The notes beneath the pieces are model-generated. The model was not told where the DNA came from. It saw nothing but the letters and a program-made list of their open reading frames with translations, and made no database searches. Below are positions 54,832 to 64,000 of a stretch of 64,000 nt of DNA, one piece after another. Both the position numbers and the translations under genes were made by a program. Numbering within the stretch: position 1 is the stretch's first letter; every line of letters begins with the position of its first letter. Source of the DNA: Sporopachydermia quercuum (lineage: Eukaryota > Ascomycota > Sporopachydermiomycetes > Sporopachydermiales > Sporopachydermiaceae); the NCBI GenBank assembly GCA_001599295.1, contig BCGN01000004.1, positions 682,346 to 746,345 of the forward strand, written 5' to 3'.

Positions 54832-56079
54832 TTACTCCCTACGTTTTTCTGCAACCCAATACTCACAATTATATATCCAACCACCCATGGCCCTATTATC
54901 ACCACCATAGCTACTTTTAATACCAGATTCCCTGAAAGTAAACTCAAATCCCAATTTATCAGCAAGTTCAATTAAATCATCCAATGACAGTTCTAGTCCA
55001 CGTCTGGTAGAAGTAACTAGTTCTTTAGTTAAAATAATTTCACCGTCATCATTAATCTTCTTAACATTTCTATATTCAGTAGCCATACTATTATCATCTT
55101 CAAAATGCCATAACAAAGGACCAAAGTTAATCCATTTTCCACCAAGTTTTAGACAATTATGTATGGTTTTCAAGTAGTCTATGATATTACTTGCGGTATC
55201 AATAAAAAACACTGTTACCACGTAATCCCAACTATCTTTATTCTCATTTTGAAACTCTGCTGACTCCTTGTTGAAATTCGGATCCATTGATTTGATATCT
55301 GGCGGTCCATATAAATCAGTAAATGATCCTGCTGACATTGACAATAGTTCTGTAAAATCAACATCTGGATTTTGCCTCATACATTCTTGAAATGTCTCTA
55401 AAGGATTTGAGTCAGGAATATATATTGGCCGAATTTGGTTTGTTCTTGCTGATAGATGGGAAAAACTGTAAATNAATGGGAAAAGAGTAAACTGATTAGC
55501 AACATACGTCTTGTTCAGTATATAAGATGATAGTAATAACATATGATATGAAAATTCATTTCCTTGAGCACTAAATCCTTGTTGAGCAAGCTCTAATGGT
55601 AATCTTCCTAATCCTGCTCCTGGAACAAGTATTTTCACCTGTGATCTTGATTGGAAATCCGAATGATGAGCCCTTAGGTATTCGAATATTCGCTCTTGAT
55701 ATAGTCTTCTCTCGCCTTCACCTTCTTCACTCCATTCTCGTACTATTTGTCTTAGTAATGATCTTACTTTATCAAGATCCTGTCCTGAGCATTTCGACCA
55801 TAAATTAGTATCGCTAGGAGCTTGCCATTCTTCTGCAATCTCCCGAGCAATGGTTTCAAAGAAAGTTCCGTTTGATGCTATGCAACTATCTAAAGCTTTT
55901 AAATGTGATTCGAACCATGGAATCAGTTGCTGTTCTTCAGTCGATAGAGAAGCATACTTCAATTCCCTTGGATTAGTTACTTGAGATCTAGACCATTTCG
56001 AAAATGATATAAATGCATCAAGAACTGAAGTTAGAGCTTTGTATTCTTCTGGATCGTTCTCTGGTGCTGAAGACTTCAT
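54832..56079 (-). CDS. Carnosine N-methyltransferase-like protein (YNL092W type)
   Basis: Orthologue of YNL092W, N2227 family, S-adenosylmethionine-dependent, like vertebrate CARNMT1, which methylates carnosine and related dipeptides. 415 residues. The SAM-binding motif ILVPGAGLGRLPLELA is at about 150-165, followed by NEFSYHMLLLSSYILN. The motif DYVVTVFFIDTASNIIDYL with KLGGKWINFGPLLWHFED is at about 295-345, and LELSLDDLIELADKLGFEF follows. The N-terminal WFESHLKALDSCIASNGTF region is family-typical. The natural substrate in yeast is not settled. It sits one gene from NST1 on the same strand, as in S. cerevisiae, with YVC1 inserted between. Confidence 0.92.
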   Translation of the reverse strand: MKSSAPENDPEEYKALTSVLDAFISFSKWSRSQVTNPRELKYASLSTEEQQLIPWFESHLKALDSCIASNGTFFETIAREIAEEWQAPSDTNLWSKCSGQDLDKVRSLLRQIVREWSEEGEGERRLYQERIFEYLRAHHSDFQSRSQVKILVPGAGLGRLPLELAQQGFSAQGNEFSYHMLLLSSYILNKTYVANQFTLFPXIYSFSHLSARTNQIRPIYIPDSNPLETFQECMRQNPDVDFTELLSMSAGSFTDLYGPPDIKSMDPNFNKESAEFQNENKDSWDYVVTVFFIDTASNIIDYLKTIHNCLKLGGKWINFGPLLWHFEDDNSMATEYRNVKKINDDGEIILTKELVTSTRRGLELSLDDLIELADKLGFEFTFRESGIKSSYGGDNRAMGGWIYNCEYWVAEKRRE

Positions 56080-56886
56080 GATCTTGTTTATTGTATTCGT
56101 TCCGATACTATAGGATCACTCCCAGAGAAGGACTTCTTCTCTCTGATTCTCCTAATCAGATTGATTATTCACTATGCATTCCTAATGATTTATTCACTAA
56201 CCAGTAAGTAGGATTATCTATAGAAACAGCACCGATGACTGCTAATAATCCACTTGATTCCATTGTTTCGTTATGTCTATGGTCATAATGTCTCATGATG
56301 GGTCATCAATTGAGGAAGTAGAACACAGAGACTATAGTTTCCGTAAGATTTGAATTTCGGAGATTATTACATTCTATTGATTATGGATCATGTAATCATC
56401 TATTATATACTCCCACAACCAATCAGAACTTTTTTAACTAGGTTTTCTAAGAGGATAGGAGTGTCTGTTAGTTAGTAGACAGTTAATACTTTACTCAGTT
56501 AGATANCCTATTAAGCTGGAGCATTCAGGTGAATGAATGTATTATGGGGTTAGCTCAGTTTTATGTTACAGAAAGTTATCTGATGAATACCGAGCAGATC
56601 TTATTTGCTATTTGTTTGATTGAATTCAGTATTGAATTGGCTTAAACCCGTATTCTCATAGTACTGATACTTGTTAATTCTGTATATATTTATGGGAAAA
56701 GAAAATCGCATTTTCGACACTTTAGATAATTAAAAGGAAGTTGAATGCATTCTGATTAACCTGAATCAACGATTTAAGTATTTTCTCCTCTTTATAGAAG
56801 GAACGACAGTATTCAATCAGAAGTGTTGTTGAGAAGAGAAACAGAGTGTTTAACAAGATAATATATCCGCATAAACGTACACAAAG
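56080..56886. other. Intergenic, divergent promoter region
   Basis: An 807-bp AT-rich gap between the methyltransferase gene and the complex I gene. An A-box-like TTAGCTCAGT occurs near 56550, but there is no B box or cloverleaf after it. Confidence 0.5.
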
Positions 56887-57207
56887 ATGTCAGGAGCAGT
56901 ACCATTCTCAGAGGCCAACAGAAAGTTAGTTGCTTCATTATACAGAAGATCATTACGAACGTCCTTGAGTTGGATCAACAGAAGAGAACATTTCAGAAAG
57001 ATGGCAGTTCAAGTCCGAGCCAAGTTTGATGAAAACAAAGATGTGAGAGATCCTAGAGAATTGCAGGAGATTTTGAAGAAGACTGAAGCTCTATTAACCA
57101 AATTCAAACACCCCGATCCAATTATTCCTCCTCAGAGACCAGGTGGAACCAAATACGATAGAAATATTCATCCTCGTTTGGATCCACCTATTGTGGAGCA
57201 ATGGTGA
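56887..57207 (+). CDS. Respiratory complex I subunit, NDUFB9/B22 type (LYR protein)
   Basis: 106 residues with the LYR motif at the start (VASLYRRSLRTSLSW) and the B22 continuation REHFRKMAVQVRAKFDENKDV, then PRELQEILKKTEALL and PDPIIPPQRPGGTKYDRN, ending PPIVEQW. This is the small accessory subunit called NI2M or NDUFB9. It binds the mitochondrial acyl-carrier protein at the tip of the membrane arm. The length fits fungal members. Complex I genes are absent from Saccharomycetaceae, so this rules out a close Saccharomyces relative. The stop codon overlaps a GTGAGT string, but there is no reason to invoke splicing. Confidence 0.9.
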   Translation: MSGAVPFSEANRKLVASLYRRSLRTSLSWINRREHFRKMAVQVRAKFDENKDVRDPRELQEILKKTEALLTKFKHPDPIIPPQRPGGTKYDRNIHPRLDPPIVEQW

Positions 57208-58853
57208 GTAATTTGATTGCTTGTATTATGTCATAGTTAGGAGGTGTAGGTAGAGTAACGAGGAAAGATCTGGTTGGCGTCGATGGAATCTTGTCAGGTT
57301 TACATCTCGCTGGAGATAAAGGATATGATAATTTTGGGTATTAAGAGTATTCGAAGCTTCTCTTCATACAGCTTCTGAACTGTTAATAGACAACAATTGT
57401 TATGAAGGCTGATGAACATAGTTCCTAAGACAGTTAGACTGTCTTATGACTGGGTTGGGGTTTTAAGAAGTTTCCAGGTAGCAGAGGTGTTTCATTGTGT
57501 CTTGGTAATATATTCTATGTTTATTATTTATTTTCATTTGGCTATATATTATAGAACGAATGTTTAACAATACACACTTTCATTGCATTTAATATTCTTG
57601 TTATCTCATAAGTTTGTTGTAGAAGATAAGTATGTCTACTTAGTGATAGTCTTTTACACTGAGTATTGTATATGCAAATAACTGCCGAAACTTAACACGA
57701 CTAGTCTTCCTAATTATTTTCCAATGCATAGGCTAATCGCGTTCAATTTGTTCCATCAAATCAAATGTCTTTTCAATTGCTTAGTACTTGCCTAACGAAA
57801 TGTCAACAAATAAAAGGTTATGAAATGATAGAGATTTCTATACAATCTACAACGTCATTTACCAATTGCCTTAACCATTACCTGATCTCATTTATTGCCA
57901 TATCTCCATAATATAAGTTAATACCCAGCGTTAGGCTGTTATTTTACCCTTTGAGCTACTATCTGCACCTGTTGGTCTTCCTTCCTATTGATCTTATGTC
58001 TCTTATGCTAATAATCAAGTCCCTTAATATAGTAAACAGTATTGCACCTCAACACCAACATCTTAAGTATTAACAGATCAGATCTCACTTCAAATATTAT
58101 GTATCATGTAATCTATTAAGGATAAGAAAGATAGGGCAGACCACAATGATCTAAATACATTTGGACTGCTCATTATTCCGTTCAGTAAATATGCTTGAAT
58201 AANATACTTTACCTTGTTTGGCAATTGGAGTTTGTTTAAATACTTATTTTTCTGGTGTTTTCCAATAATGTTCGAACATTAAAATTATGTCTCTGTTGAT
58301 AATCAGTACCTGCCAGTCTACACATTCCAATCTTTCTTATCTTTATACATGATGATGGCTGAATTTCATATGACATAATCAGTTTAAAACACAAATATAA
58401 ACCCCAAAAGTTACCTGAAGGCGGTAGCGGATTATCACAAGCTTGTCCGAATACTTGTTGATAGTTGTTGTTATCATTATTCCTACGATTGACAACATAG
58501 AAGAAAAGTAATCACATGGTAAATAAACAAATTATTCCATACAGTGAATTACGATAGAAATTGCATTTTCCAGCGACAGTTTAACGGGAATTGATTGTCT
58601 ACTGAACAAGCGGATAACTCAGGGATATAAGGAGAAAATACACACATAAAGTCGGTGAGTTATATTTACGATAATCCTGTTTTTAAGCTGAAAGTATAGA
58701 TAAAAGATCCAATATATGAAANCTTGTTGATATAATTAGACGGNTTTTATATACCTGTTTTAAATTAAGTGACGAATTGGAATCTGATTAGATAGTTTGC
58801 CATTTCAAGATTCTATCATATACCANCATTGCCCTAACCAATACTTAGAGACA
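57208..58853. other. Long intergenic stretch, B22 gene to VPS21
   Basis: A 1.65-kb AT-rich gap between two rightward genes with ambiguous bases near 58203, 58722, 58744 and 58826. No gene, tRNA or repeat seen. Confidence 0.5.
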
Positions 58854-59531
58854 ATGGATTCTTATTCAAGTATCAAACCTACCACAGCTGTTAAGCTAGT
58901 ACTACTAGGAGAGGCAGCAGTTGGCAAATCATCGCTTGTATTGAGATTTGTTTCAAATGAGTTCCAAGAGAATAAAGAACCAACAATTGGCGCAGCATTC
59001 TTAACACAACGATGCAGTGTTGGTAATCGAACGATCAAGTTTGAAATTTGGGATACAGCAGGACAAGAAAGATTTGCTTCGTTAGCTCCGATGTACTATA
59101 GAAACGCTCAATGTGCATTAGTTGTTTATGATGTTACGAAATCTGCCAGTTTCATTAAGGCTAGACACTGGGTTAAAGAATTACATCAACAAGCTAGTCC
59201 AGGTATAGTGATTGCGTTGGTGGGGAATAAGCTCGATTTATGTGAGAGTGAGGATGGAAATGAAGGGGAAGAGAACTCGAGTAGAAAAGTTGCATATGAG
59301 GAAGGTCAACAACTTGCTGAAGAAGAAGGATTATTGTTTTTTGAAACCTCTGCAAAAACTGGATTTAATGTTAAAGAAGTATTTACAAAGATCGCTACTC
59401 AGATACCAGAAGAATCAGGTAAAAGAGGTTTAAATGGTGAAAGTGTGAATGATCCAAGTGGTAATAATGAACGAATAGATCTTTCAGCACCAGCTGCTGG
59501 TAAAACTGGTGGAAATGCTTGCTCTTGTTAG
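58854..59531 (+). CDS. VPS21: Endosomal Rab5 GTPase (Vps21/Ypt53 type)
   Basis: Rab5-class GTPase for endosomal fusion, corresponding to the VPS21 (YOR089C) and YPT53 (YNL093W) pair that arose by genome duplication in S. cerevisiae; here there is one copy in this window. 225 residues from the ATG at 58854. Motifs: P-loop GEAAVGKSS (about 18-26), switch [13 protein letters not shown], switch [34 protein letters not shown]. The protein ends in CSC, a double-geranylgeranyl signal. The upstream frame has no ATG. The next genes are PTC5 and TMA46, as in YOR089-091. Confidence 0.94.
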   Translation: MDSYSSIKPTTAVKLVLLGEAAVGKSSLVLRFVSNEFQENKEPTIGAAFLTQRCSVGNRTIKFEIWDTAGQERFASLAPMYYRNAQCALVVYDVTKSASFIKARHWVKELHQQASPGIVIALVGNKLDLCESEDGNEGEENSSRKVAYEEGQQLAEEEGLLFFETSAKTGFNVKEVFTKIATQIPEESGKRGLNGESVNDPSGNNERIDLSAPAAGKTGGNACSC

Positions 59532-59932
59532 GAGTTTTGGTATTCGTTTTGGTTTTCTGTCTCACTCTCAAGTCTTTATTTGGTTCTTCTCTATACTGTT
59601 CATTAGCTAACCGTTTCACTATCAAATCTTTATATGTCTTATATCCTATAGTATTGTTGTTATTTGATGTCTGCTTGTTTATTTTTATCCCTATTATTTT
59701 TCTTTTATCATTTTCCTCCTGCTTCATGGGCTGGGAATAATGGTGTATGGTGTATTTCACCTCGTTTGGAGTAGTCATAGTTGCCTAATAATACTTTCTT
59801 GCTGTTATATGTCTGTTTTATACGTAAGAGTATTTACCATTATAGCAGTCAATTGTCACGAGTGTTCTTTTATATCATCCATGTTTCATATATTTCAGTA
59901 TTGTATCTATTTACTATATAGCTCGCATTAAA
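59532..59932. other. Intergenic, convergent VPS21/PTC5 ends
   Basis: A 401-bp gap between converging genes; it should contain only 3' ends. Short open frames on the plus strand are hydrophobic by chance composition. Confidence 0.5.
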
Positions 59933-61579
59933 TTACAATTTTGGTGTCAATTCAGGGAATGTCTTTGTAGCTTGTTTGTTCACTTCAATCAAGCCATTTG
60001 GTGATTCATCATCACCGAAAAACACTACTGTAACGGTTAAATCGTCTCTATACCTTCTGGATTGAGGACTAGGAACACTTAGTAACATTCCGACTTGTTC
60101 TTTATCACTTCCACCTAATGCATTTCTAATCAAATGAGTGGCGACATTATCATCTTCAACAACATAGTTTCCCCTTCCTCTCCGGAATGGCTGTTTCAAA
60201 ACCCCGCTATCTGGTGTGACGTCTCTAACGGAAGGTAAAAATGAAGTTCTGTTGAATAAACCTAACCATGTTGATGATTTAGGAGCAACTGCTTGTGCTT
60301 GGGTAGTAGTTGATATGCCGCTTTCATCAGCCTTCTCAGTACCATTAACAGGCTTTATTTTCTTGACTTCCATCCATTTAGCAACCAATCCAACAATCTC
60401 CTCATTTGATAGCAATTCATACAACCCATCCGAACCAATAACCATAAATTTATCATTAGCAGTAATCTTAGTATTTGTTACTTCAGGATCAGCCGTAACA
60501 TAAGGTGGAGACTGTAATCTGAAGGGAGGTTTTTGGCCAAAGAAGTTTTGAGAGATCTTTTCTTGGATTTCTTTGGTCCACTTATATTTGGCATCACCAA
60601 ATGCTCTTGAAGGTTCTAGGCTTCCCAGAACTCTACCACGCGATACAACGTTTGGCTCACCAGGATGTTCTTTTCTTAGCCTGTCGGCTTCTNTAGGATT
60701 ACTACCAGTTTGATCAATACTTAAAGCTTTCACTGTCCAATTGCCCTTTTCATTATTAGAGCCTAAAACAACTCTGGAATCACCTGTAACGGCAACTCTA
60801 AGTGATCTTGTGGCACTATCGAAGAAAGTCAGTAAACCACAAGAGCCACTGAGAGCTGGCAGAATTAGGTCAGCAACGTTATTTCTATTAATGGTGTTCA
60901 TATTATCTAGTAATGTTCTCATATTCTTATTAACGATTTCATCATCTAACTCTAAAAACGCCTTTTTAATTGCTTGATCAACGATAGTAGGATCTGCAGG
61001 CAATACTCTGTATGGTGTCTTCTTATCACTATCCCTACCTGGTTTATAGGCATCAGTGCTTAATTCCTTGATTACGTAGTCAATCAATGAATCTCTGAGC
61101 TTGGCTGAGGTTGTCCAACCAGAGTGACCATCATAAACACCCCAGAACATCCAGTCAGAGTTCACAACTTGATCTTTACTATCAACTGATGAAACAGGCA
61201 CTTGAATAGTCTTTTCTGAACGATCATCTTCAATTGGATTATTACTAGGCAGCTGACAGATATCGTATCTAATAACACCGTTTCCCCTACCAACAATGTA
61301 ACTTTCCTCAAATTCTCTTAGCTTTTTATTGATCCCCATATCTGACATAGAAAAAGTTTTAACAGTCTTGTTTGGGATTATTGATGCTGATGAGAATGAT
61401 TTAGAAATGCCTGAGTCACAAGCAATTGGTTGATTCAGTTTTTTGAAGCTTGAAGAGATCCCAGTTAAACCTCCTGCAGGATAAAAAGCATATGACGCTG
61501 CAAGAATAACACCAGAAGTGACGGCAGCTCTAAACCCTAATGAGTTGAGTATGGATGGAATTCTTCTTGCTTGAGGCAT
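59933..61579 (-). CDS. PTC5: Mitochondrial PP2C phosphatase Ptc5
   Basis: Orthologue of YOR090C, the phosphatase that reactivates pyruvate dehydrogenase in mitochondria. 548 residues from the ATG at 61579 (MPQARRIPSILNSLGFR), an Arg-rich amphipathic start followed by a hydrophobic stretch (AAVTSGVILAASYAFYPAGG). The frame runs 22 codons further upstream without ATG. PP2C metal motifs: FWGVYDGHSGW (about 150), SGSCGLLTFFD, VTGDSRVVLGS, RVLGSLEPSRAFGDAKYKW, and VIGSDGLYELLSNEEIV (about 390). A second conserved aspartate is in RRYRDDLTVTVVFFGDD near the C-terminus. It is divergent from TMA46, as in S. cerevisiae. One ambiguous codon. Confidence 0.94.
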   Translation of the reverse strand: MPQARRIPSILNSLGFRAAVTSGVILAASYAFYPAGGLTGISSSFKKLNQPIACDSGISKSFSSASIIPNKTVKTFSMSDMGINKKLREFEESYIVGRGNGVIRYDICQLPSNNPIEDDRSEKTIQVPVSSVDSKDQVVNSDWMFWGVYDGHSGWTTSAKLRDSLIDYVIKELSTDAYKPGRDSDKKTPYRVLPADPTIVDQAIKKAFLELDDEIVNKNMRTLLDNMNTINRNNVADLILPALSGSCGLLTFFDSATRSLRVAVTGDSRVVLGSNNEKGNWTVKALSIDQTGSNPXEADRLRKEHPGEPNVVSRGRVLGSLEPSRAFGDAKYKWTKEIQEKISQNFFGQKPPFRLQSPPYVTADPEVTNTKITANDKFMVIGSDGLYELLSNEEIVGLVAKWMEVKKIKPVNGTEKADESGISTTTQAQAVAPKSSTWLGLFNRTSFLPSVRDVTPDSGVLKQPFRRGRGNYVVEDDNVATHLIRNALGGSDKEQVGMLLSVPSPQSRRYRDDLTVTVVFFGDDESPNGLIEVNKQATKTFPELTPKL

Positions 61580-62622
61580 TCTTAATCGTTGATCGTGTGC
61601 AACACTATTGTTGTCGGTTCTTATTGCTAAGTTTACTACAGACAACTAGAATTACCTAAACTCGTATTAATGTCAAACAAAAACTATTATCTATGTTATG
61701 TAGTTTTTAATGACAATACCTCAATCAGAATTTGCTCAGGACTCAAATTAATCAAGTGCAATAACTCTTTTATGATATTATATAGCAGAGAGCAATTTGA
61801 TAGCCAATATTTGATATGATTCTCTGTTGGAGATTCATCCACAATTGGGAAAATCCGGAAAAGATGGTAAAAACGGAAACTATGTATAGAAGGAGGAGCA
61901 CCAAGAGTGTTTTATGGAACTGACTTTTGCTTCAGATTAAAAGGAAATGTTATAAAAGACAAATCCTATATATGTATACTTGAGACTTGAGTCAAAGTTC
62001 GAATAAATGAGGAGTATTAGTTAATATTTAGTTCACTATCTTTTATCAGTCATCAATCACTCATCTCCCCATACATCTCATTAAATATTCACATAATCAT
62101 AAACTAGTTATCTCCTCATTCCCAAAAATTATAATCACATGACTTCTCAAGTGATAATGTAAACTCTGTTTGCTTCACCCAAGCAAAAAAACTTTTCTAT
62201 GTAAATTCTGAAGACATCAAACGACATGAACCAAAGAACCATCAAGGAATAGTCAGTGATAATCTTTACCGGATAGATTATCGTCTGCTATTAAATGAAG
62301 GCTCATTGGAGTTCATTAATTGGAAAGAAGGAAGATCAGATTTTTTTATCTAGGGTTAATACTTCAGACTGTGAGAAGTTATCAAAGGCGTCTCTGCAAA
62401 ACAGGAAGAAGCAAGTCATTCACATCGATCATCTTGACCGACATCCTGACTTGTAACCTTTTCTCGGACCGTTTAATGTACTAGCGAAAACAGAGGCAAA
62501 TAAGCTGATAATAGTAGATAATACGTGACTTTGAAGCATATCAGAGCTTTAGGGTATTAGAAACATTCGTTGAATAGAAATAGCAAACGTTAACGGTCGG
62601 GTCTTACTGACTAATCGTCAAA
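61580..62622. other. Intergenic, divergent PTC5/TMA46 promoter region
   Basis: A 1.04-kb AT-rich gap between divergent genes. No gene, tRNA or repeat seen; both promoters should be here. Confidence 0.5.
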
Positions 62623-63783
62623 ATGCCTCCAAAGAAGCAAAAAGGAGGAAATGATAAAACCAGAGCAGCCAAAAAGGCTCAATCTACAGCAGACAAAACC
62701 TTTGGTTTAAAAAATAAAAACAAATCGTCAAAAGTTCAGAAATATGTTCAACAAGTGGAGACTCAAAACAAGGAGAATGCCCTAAATAAAAGGAAAGAAG
62801 CAGAATTGAAACGTAAAGCTGACGAAAAGAAGGCAGCAGCATTAGCTAAAGCAGAAGCAGCGGCATTATTTAATCCAATTATCCAACAAAAAGTTCCTTT
62901 TGGTGTCGATCCAAAATCAGTTGTATGTGCTTTCTTCAAACAAGGAGCATGTACTAAAGGTGCTAAATGTAAATTCTCTCATAATCTCGATGCAGACAGG
63001 AAGGTTGCAAAGAAAGATTTATATACAGATGCTAGAGAGAAAGATGAGAAAATAGAAGACACAATGGATAAATGGGATGAAGAAAAATTACGAGATGTTA
63101 TTTTGTCAAAGCATGGTAATCCAAGAACCACAACAGATATTGTATGTAAGTATTTCATCGAAGCAGTTGAAAATGGTAAATATGGTTGGTTTTGGGTATG
63201 TCCAAATGGTGGTAATGACTGTAAATATAAGCATTCTCTACCGCCAGGATTTGTTTTGAAAACTAAAGAACAAAGAAGACTTGAAAAGCTGGCTGCTGAT
63301 TCTGCTCCAAAGATCACGTTAGAAGATTTTATTGAAACTGAAAGACATAAATTGCCAAAGAATCTCACACCTATTACTTTGACTACTTTCAATGAATGGA
63401 AGAAGAAGAGAAATGAAAAGAAACTGAAAGATGCTGAAGAAGCGTTGAAGAAGAGTAAACAATTGACTGGTAGACAAATATTGCAGAGTGGAAAATTCAG
63501 ATCTAATGTTGATGGTGAGTTTGATGAAGATAATGATGATGGATCTCATGGTACCATTTGGGATCTGAAACAGTTCAAATCTGCTGTTGATGAAGTTGAT
63601 GATAATGAAGTCAAGGATTACGGTGATGGTGAAAATATTGTATTTGATGATGATTCTAAAGATAAGGACGAAGGAAATGGCAATGGAAAAGAAGAGAACG
63701 TTAATAATAAGGAGAATGGTAGTGAGAACAAGCAACAGGACAAAGTTGATCCTATAGGTACAACTATTACTGAATCAAACTAA
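62623..63783 (+). CDS. TMA46: Translation-machinery-associated CCCH protein Tma46
   Basis: Orthologue of YOR091W, a DRG-family-regulating (DFRP) protein that binds the GTPase Rbg1 and ribosomes. 386 residues. A basic N-terminus ([20 protein letters not shown]) is followed by two CCCH zinc fingers: [20 protein letters not shown] (about 105-124), and one starting [12 protein letters not shown] and ending [12 protein letters not shown] (about 175-205). The DFRP region holds [14 protein letters not shown] (about 230) and [15 protein letters not shown]. The C-terminus is Asp/Glu/Asn-rich. Position next to PTC5 matches S. cerevisiae. Confidence 0.95.
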   Translation: MPPKKQKGGNDKTRAAKKAQSTADKTFGLKNKNKSSKVQKYVQQVETQNKENALNKRKEAELKRKADEKKAAALAKAEAAALFNPIIQQKVPFGVDPKSVVCAFFKQGACTKGAKCKFSHNLDADRKVAKKDLYTDAREKDEKIEDTMDKWDEEKLRDVILSKHGNPRTTTDIVCKYFIEAVENGKYGWFWVCPNGGNDCKYKHSLPPGFVLKTKEQRRLEKLAADSAPKITLEDFIETERHKLPKNLTPITLTTFNEWKKKRNEKKLKDAEEALKKSKQLTGRQILQSGKFRSNVDGEFDEDNDDGSHGTIWDLKQFKSAVDEVDDNEVKDYGDGENIVFDDDSKDKDEGNGNGKEENVNNKENGSENKQQDKVDPIGTTITESN

Positions 63784-64000
63784 TATATTTAAATCAATAA
63801 AACATTATAAAATCACTATCATTTATTATTTTAATTGAGAGATTAATTAGTTTTTGGTTATCATACGATCAAACGTATAATTTATTCCGTTGTCATGATG
63901 GTATGTGAGGTATACTTCCTCAATAGTTTGATAATTTTACTCATTGGCTGAATAGCTGAGAATTTGATTATTCTGGTAATGTGTCGTTGTCGTTCTCGGA
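63784..64000. other. Right edge of the window
   Basis: The last 217 bases after TMA46 hold AT-rich 3' flanking sequence. No feature seen. Confidence 0.4.

Noticed and set aside
56545-56590. tRNA-like A box TTAGCTCAGT
   Set aside because: No B box and no cloverleaf in the following 80 bases.
1-64000. Transposons, LTR or virus-like elements, CRISPR arrays
   Set aside because: No reverse transcriptase, integrase, transposase or capsid-like frames, no long terminal or inverted repeats, and no spaced direct-repeat array were seen.

Overview
This window is nuclear DNA of a budding yeast (Saccharomycotina). It is AT-rich, gene-dense, and holds 24 confidently modelled protein genes plus one doubtful small one. 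CTG appears to be read as leucine: it encodes invariant leucines in the RHO2 and TES1 orthologues. The window also encodes a complex I subunit (NDUFB9/B22 type), which true Saccharomycetaceae have lost. Thirteen short introns can be placed in seven genes, mostly with GTAAGT donors and an ACTAAC branch point 10-20 nt before the acceptor. Together this points to a CTG-Leu yeast outside Saccharomycetaceae that kept complex I (for example a Pichiaceae- or Phaffomycetaceae-type lineage). The species cannot be fixed from the sequence.

Layout. Bases 1-19.6 kb carry PPN2, RAP1, GYP7, IES2, MFG1, PEX17, RRG9 and VID27. In S. cerevisiae these lie in two separate blocks, YNL212-217 and YDL233-234; here they are interleaved in one run with the same orientations. 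GUD1 (YDL238C), SSU72 (YNL222W) and ATG4 (YNL223W) follow at 22-27 kb. From 28.9 to 42.3 kb there is a mixed stretch: a spliced peroxisomal acyl-CoA thioesterase, an unassigned mitochondrial membrane protein with a kinase-like fold and a degenerate P-loop, a spliced short-chain dehydrogenase, GPA1, a THI5/NMT1-like binding protein and DCP2. From 43.5 to 63.8 kb a second interleaved block carries RHO2, NST1 and the YNL092W methyltransferase (YNL090-092) mixed with YVC1, VPS21, PTC5 and TMA46 (YOR087-091), plus the complex I gene. The two interleaved blocks look like gene order from before the whole-genome duplication.

Functions are core cellular ones rather than one pathway: telomere and transcription control (RAP1, IES2, MFG1, SSU72), vacuole, endosome and autophagy (PPN2, GYP7, YVC1, VPS21, ATG4), peroxisome (PEX17, TES1), mitochondrion (RRG9, PTC5, B22), signalling (GPA1, RHO2) and mRNA decay (DCP2). 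No tRNA, rRNA, transposon, LTR, virus-like element or CRISPR array was recognised. The main points worth a second look are the double conserved synteny, a 19-nt micro-exon in RHO2, a probable dual-targeted thioesterase, a run of TTACACCC sites upstream of RAP1, a TGAAAC cluster upstream of GPA1, a pseudo-kinase-like mitochondrial protein and a small gene that seems to need a +1 frameshift.
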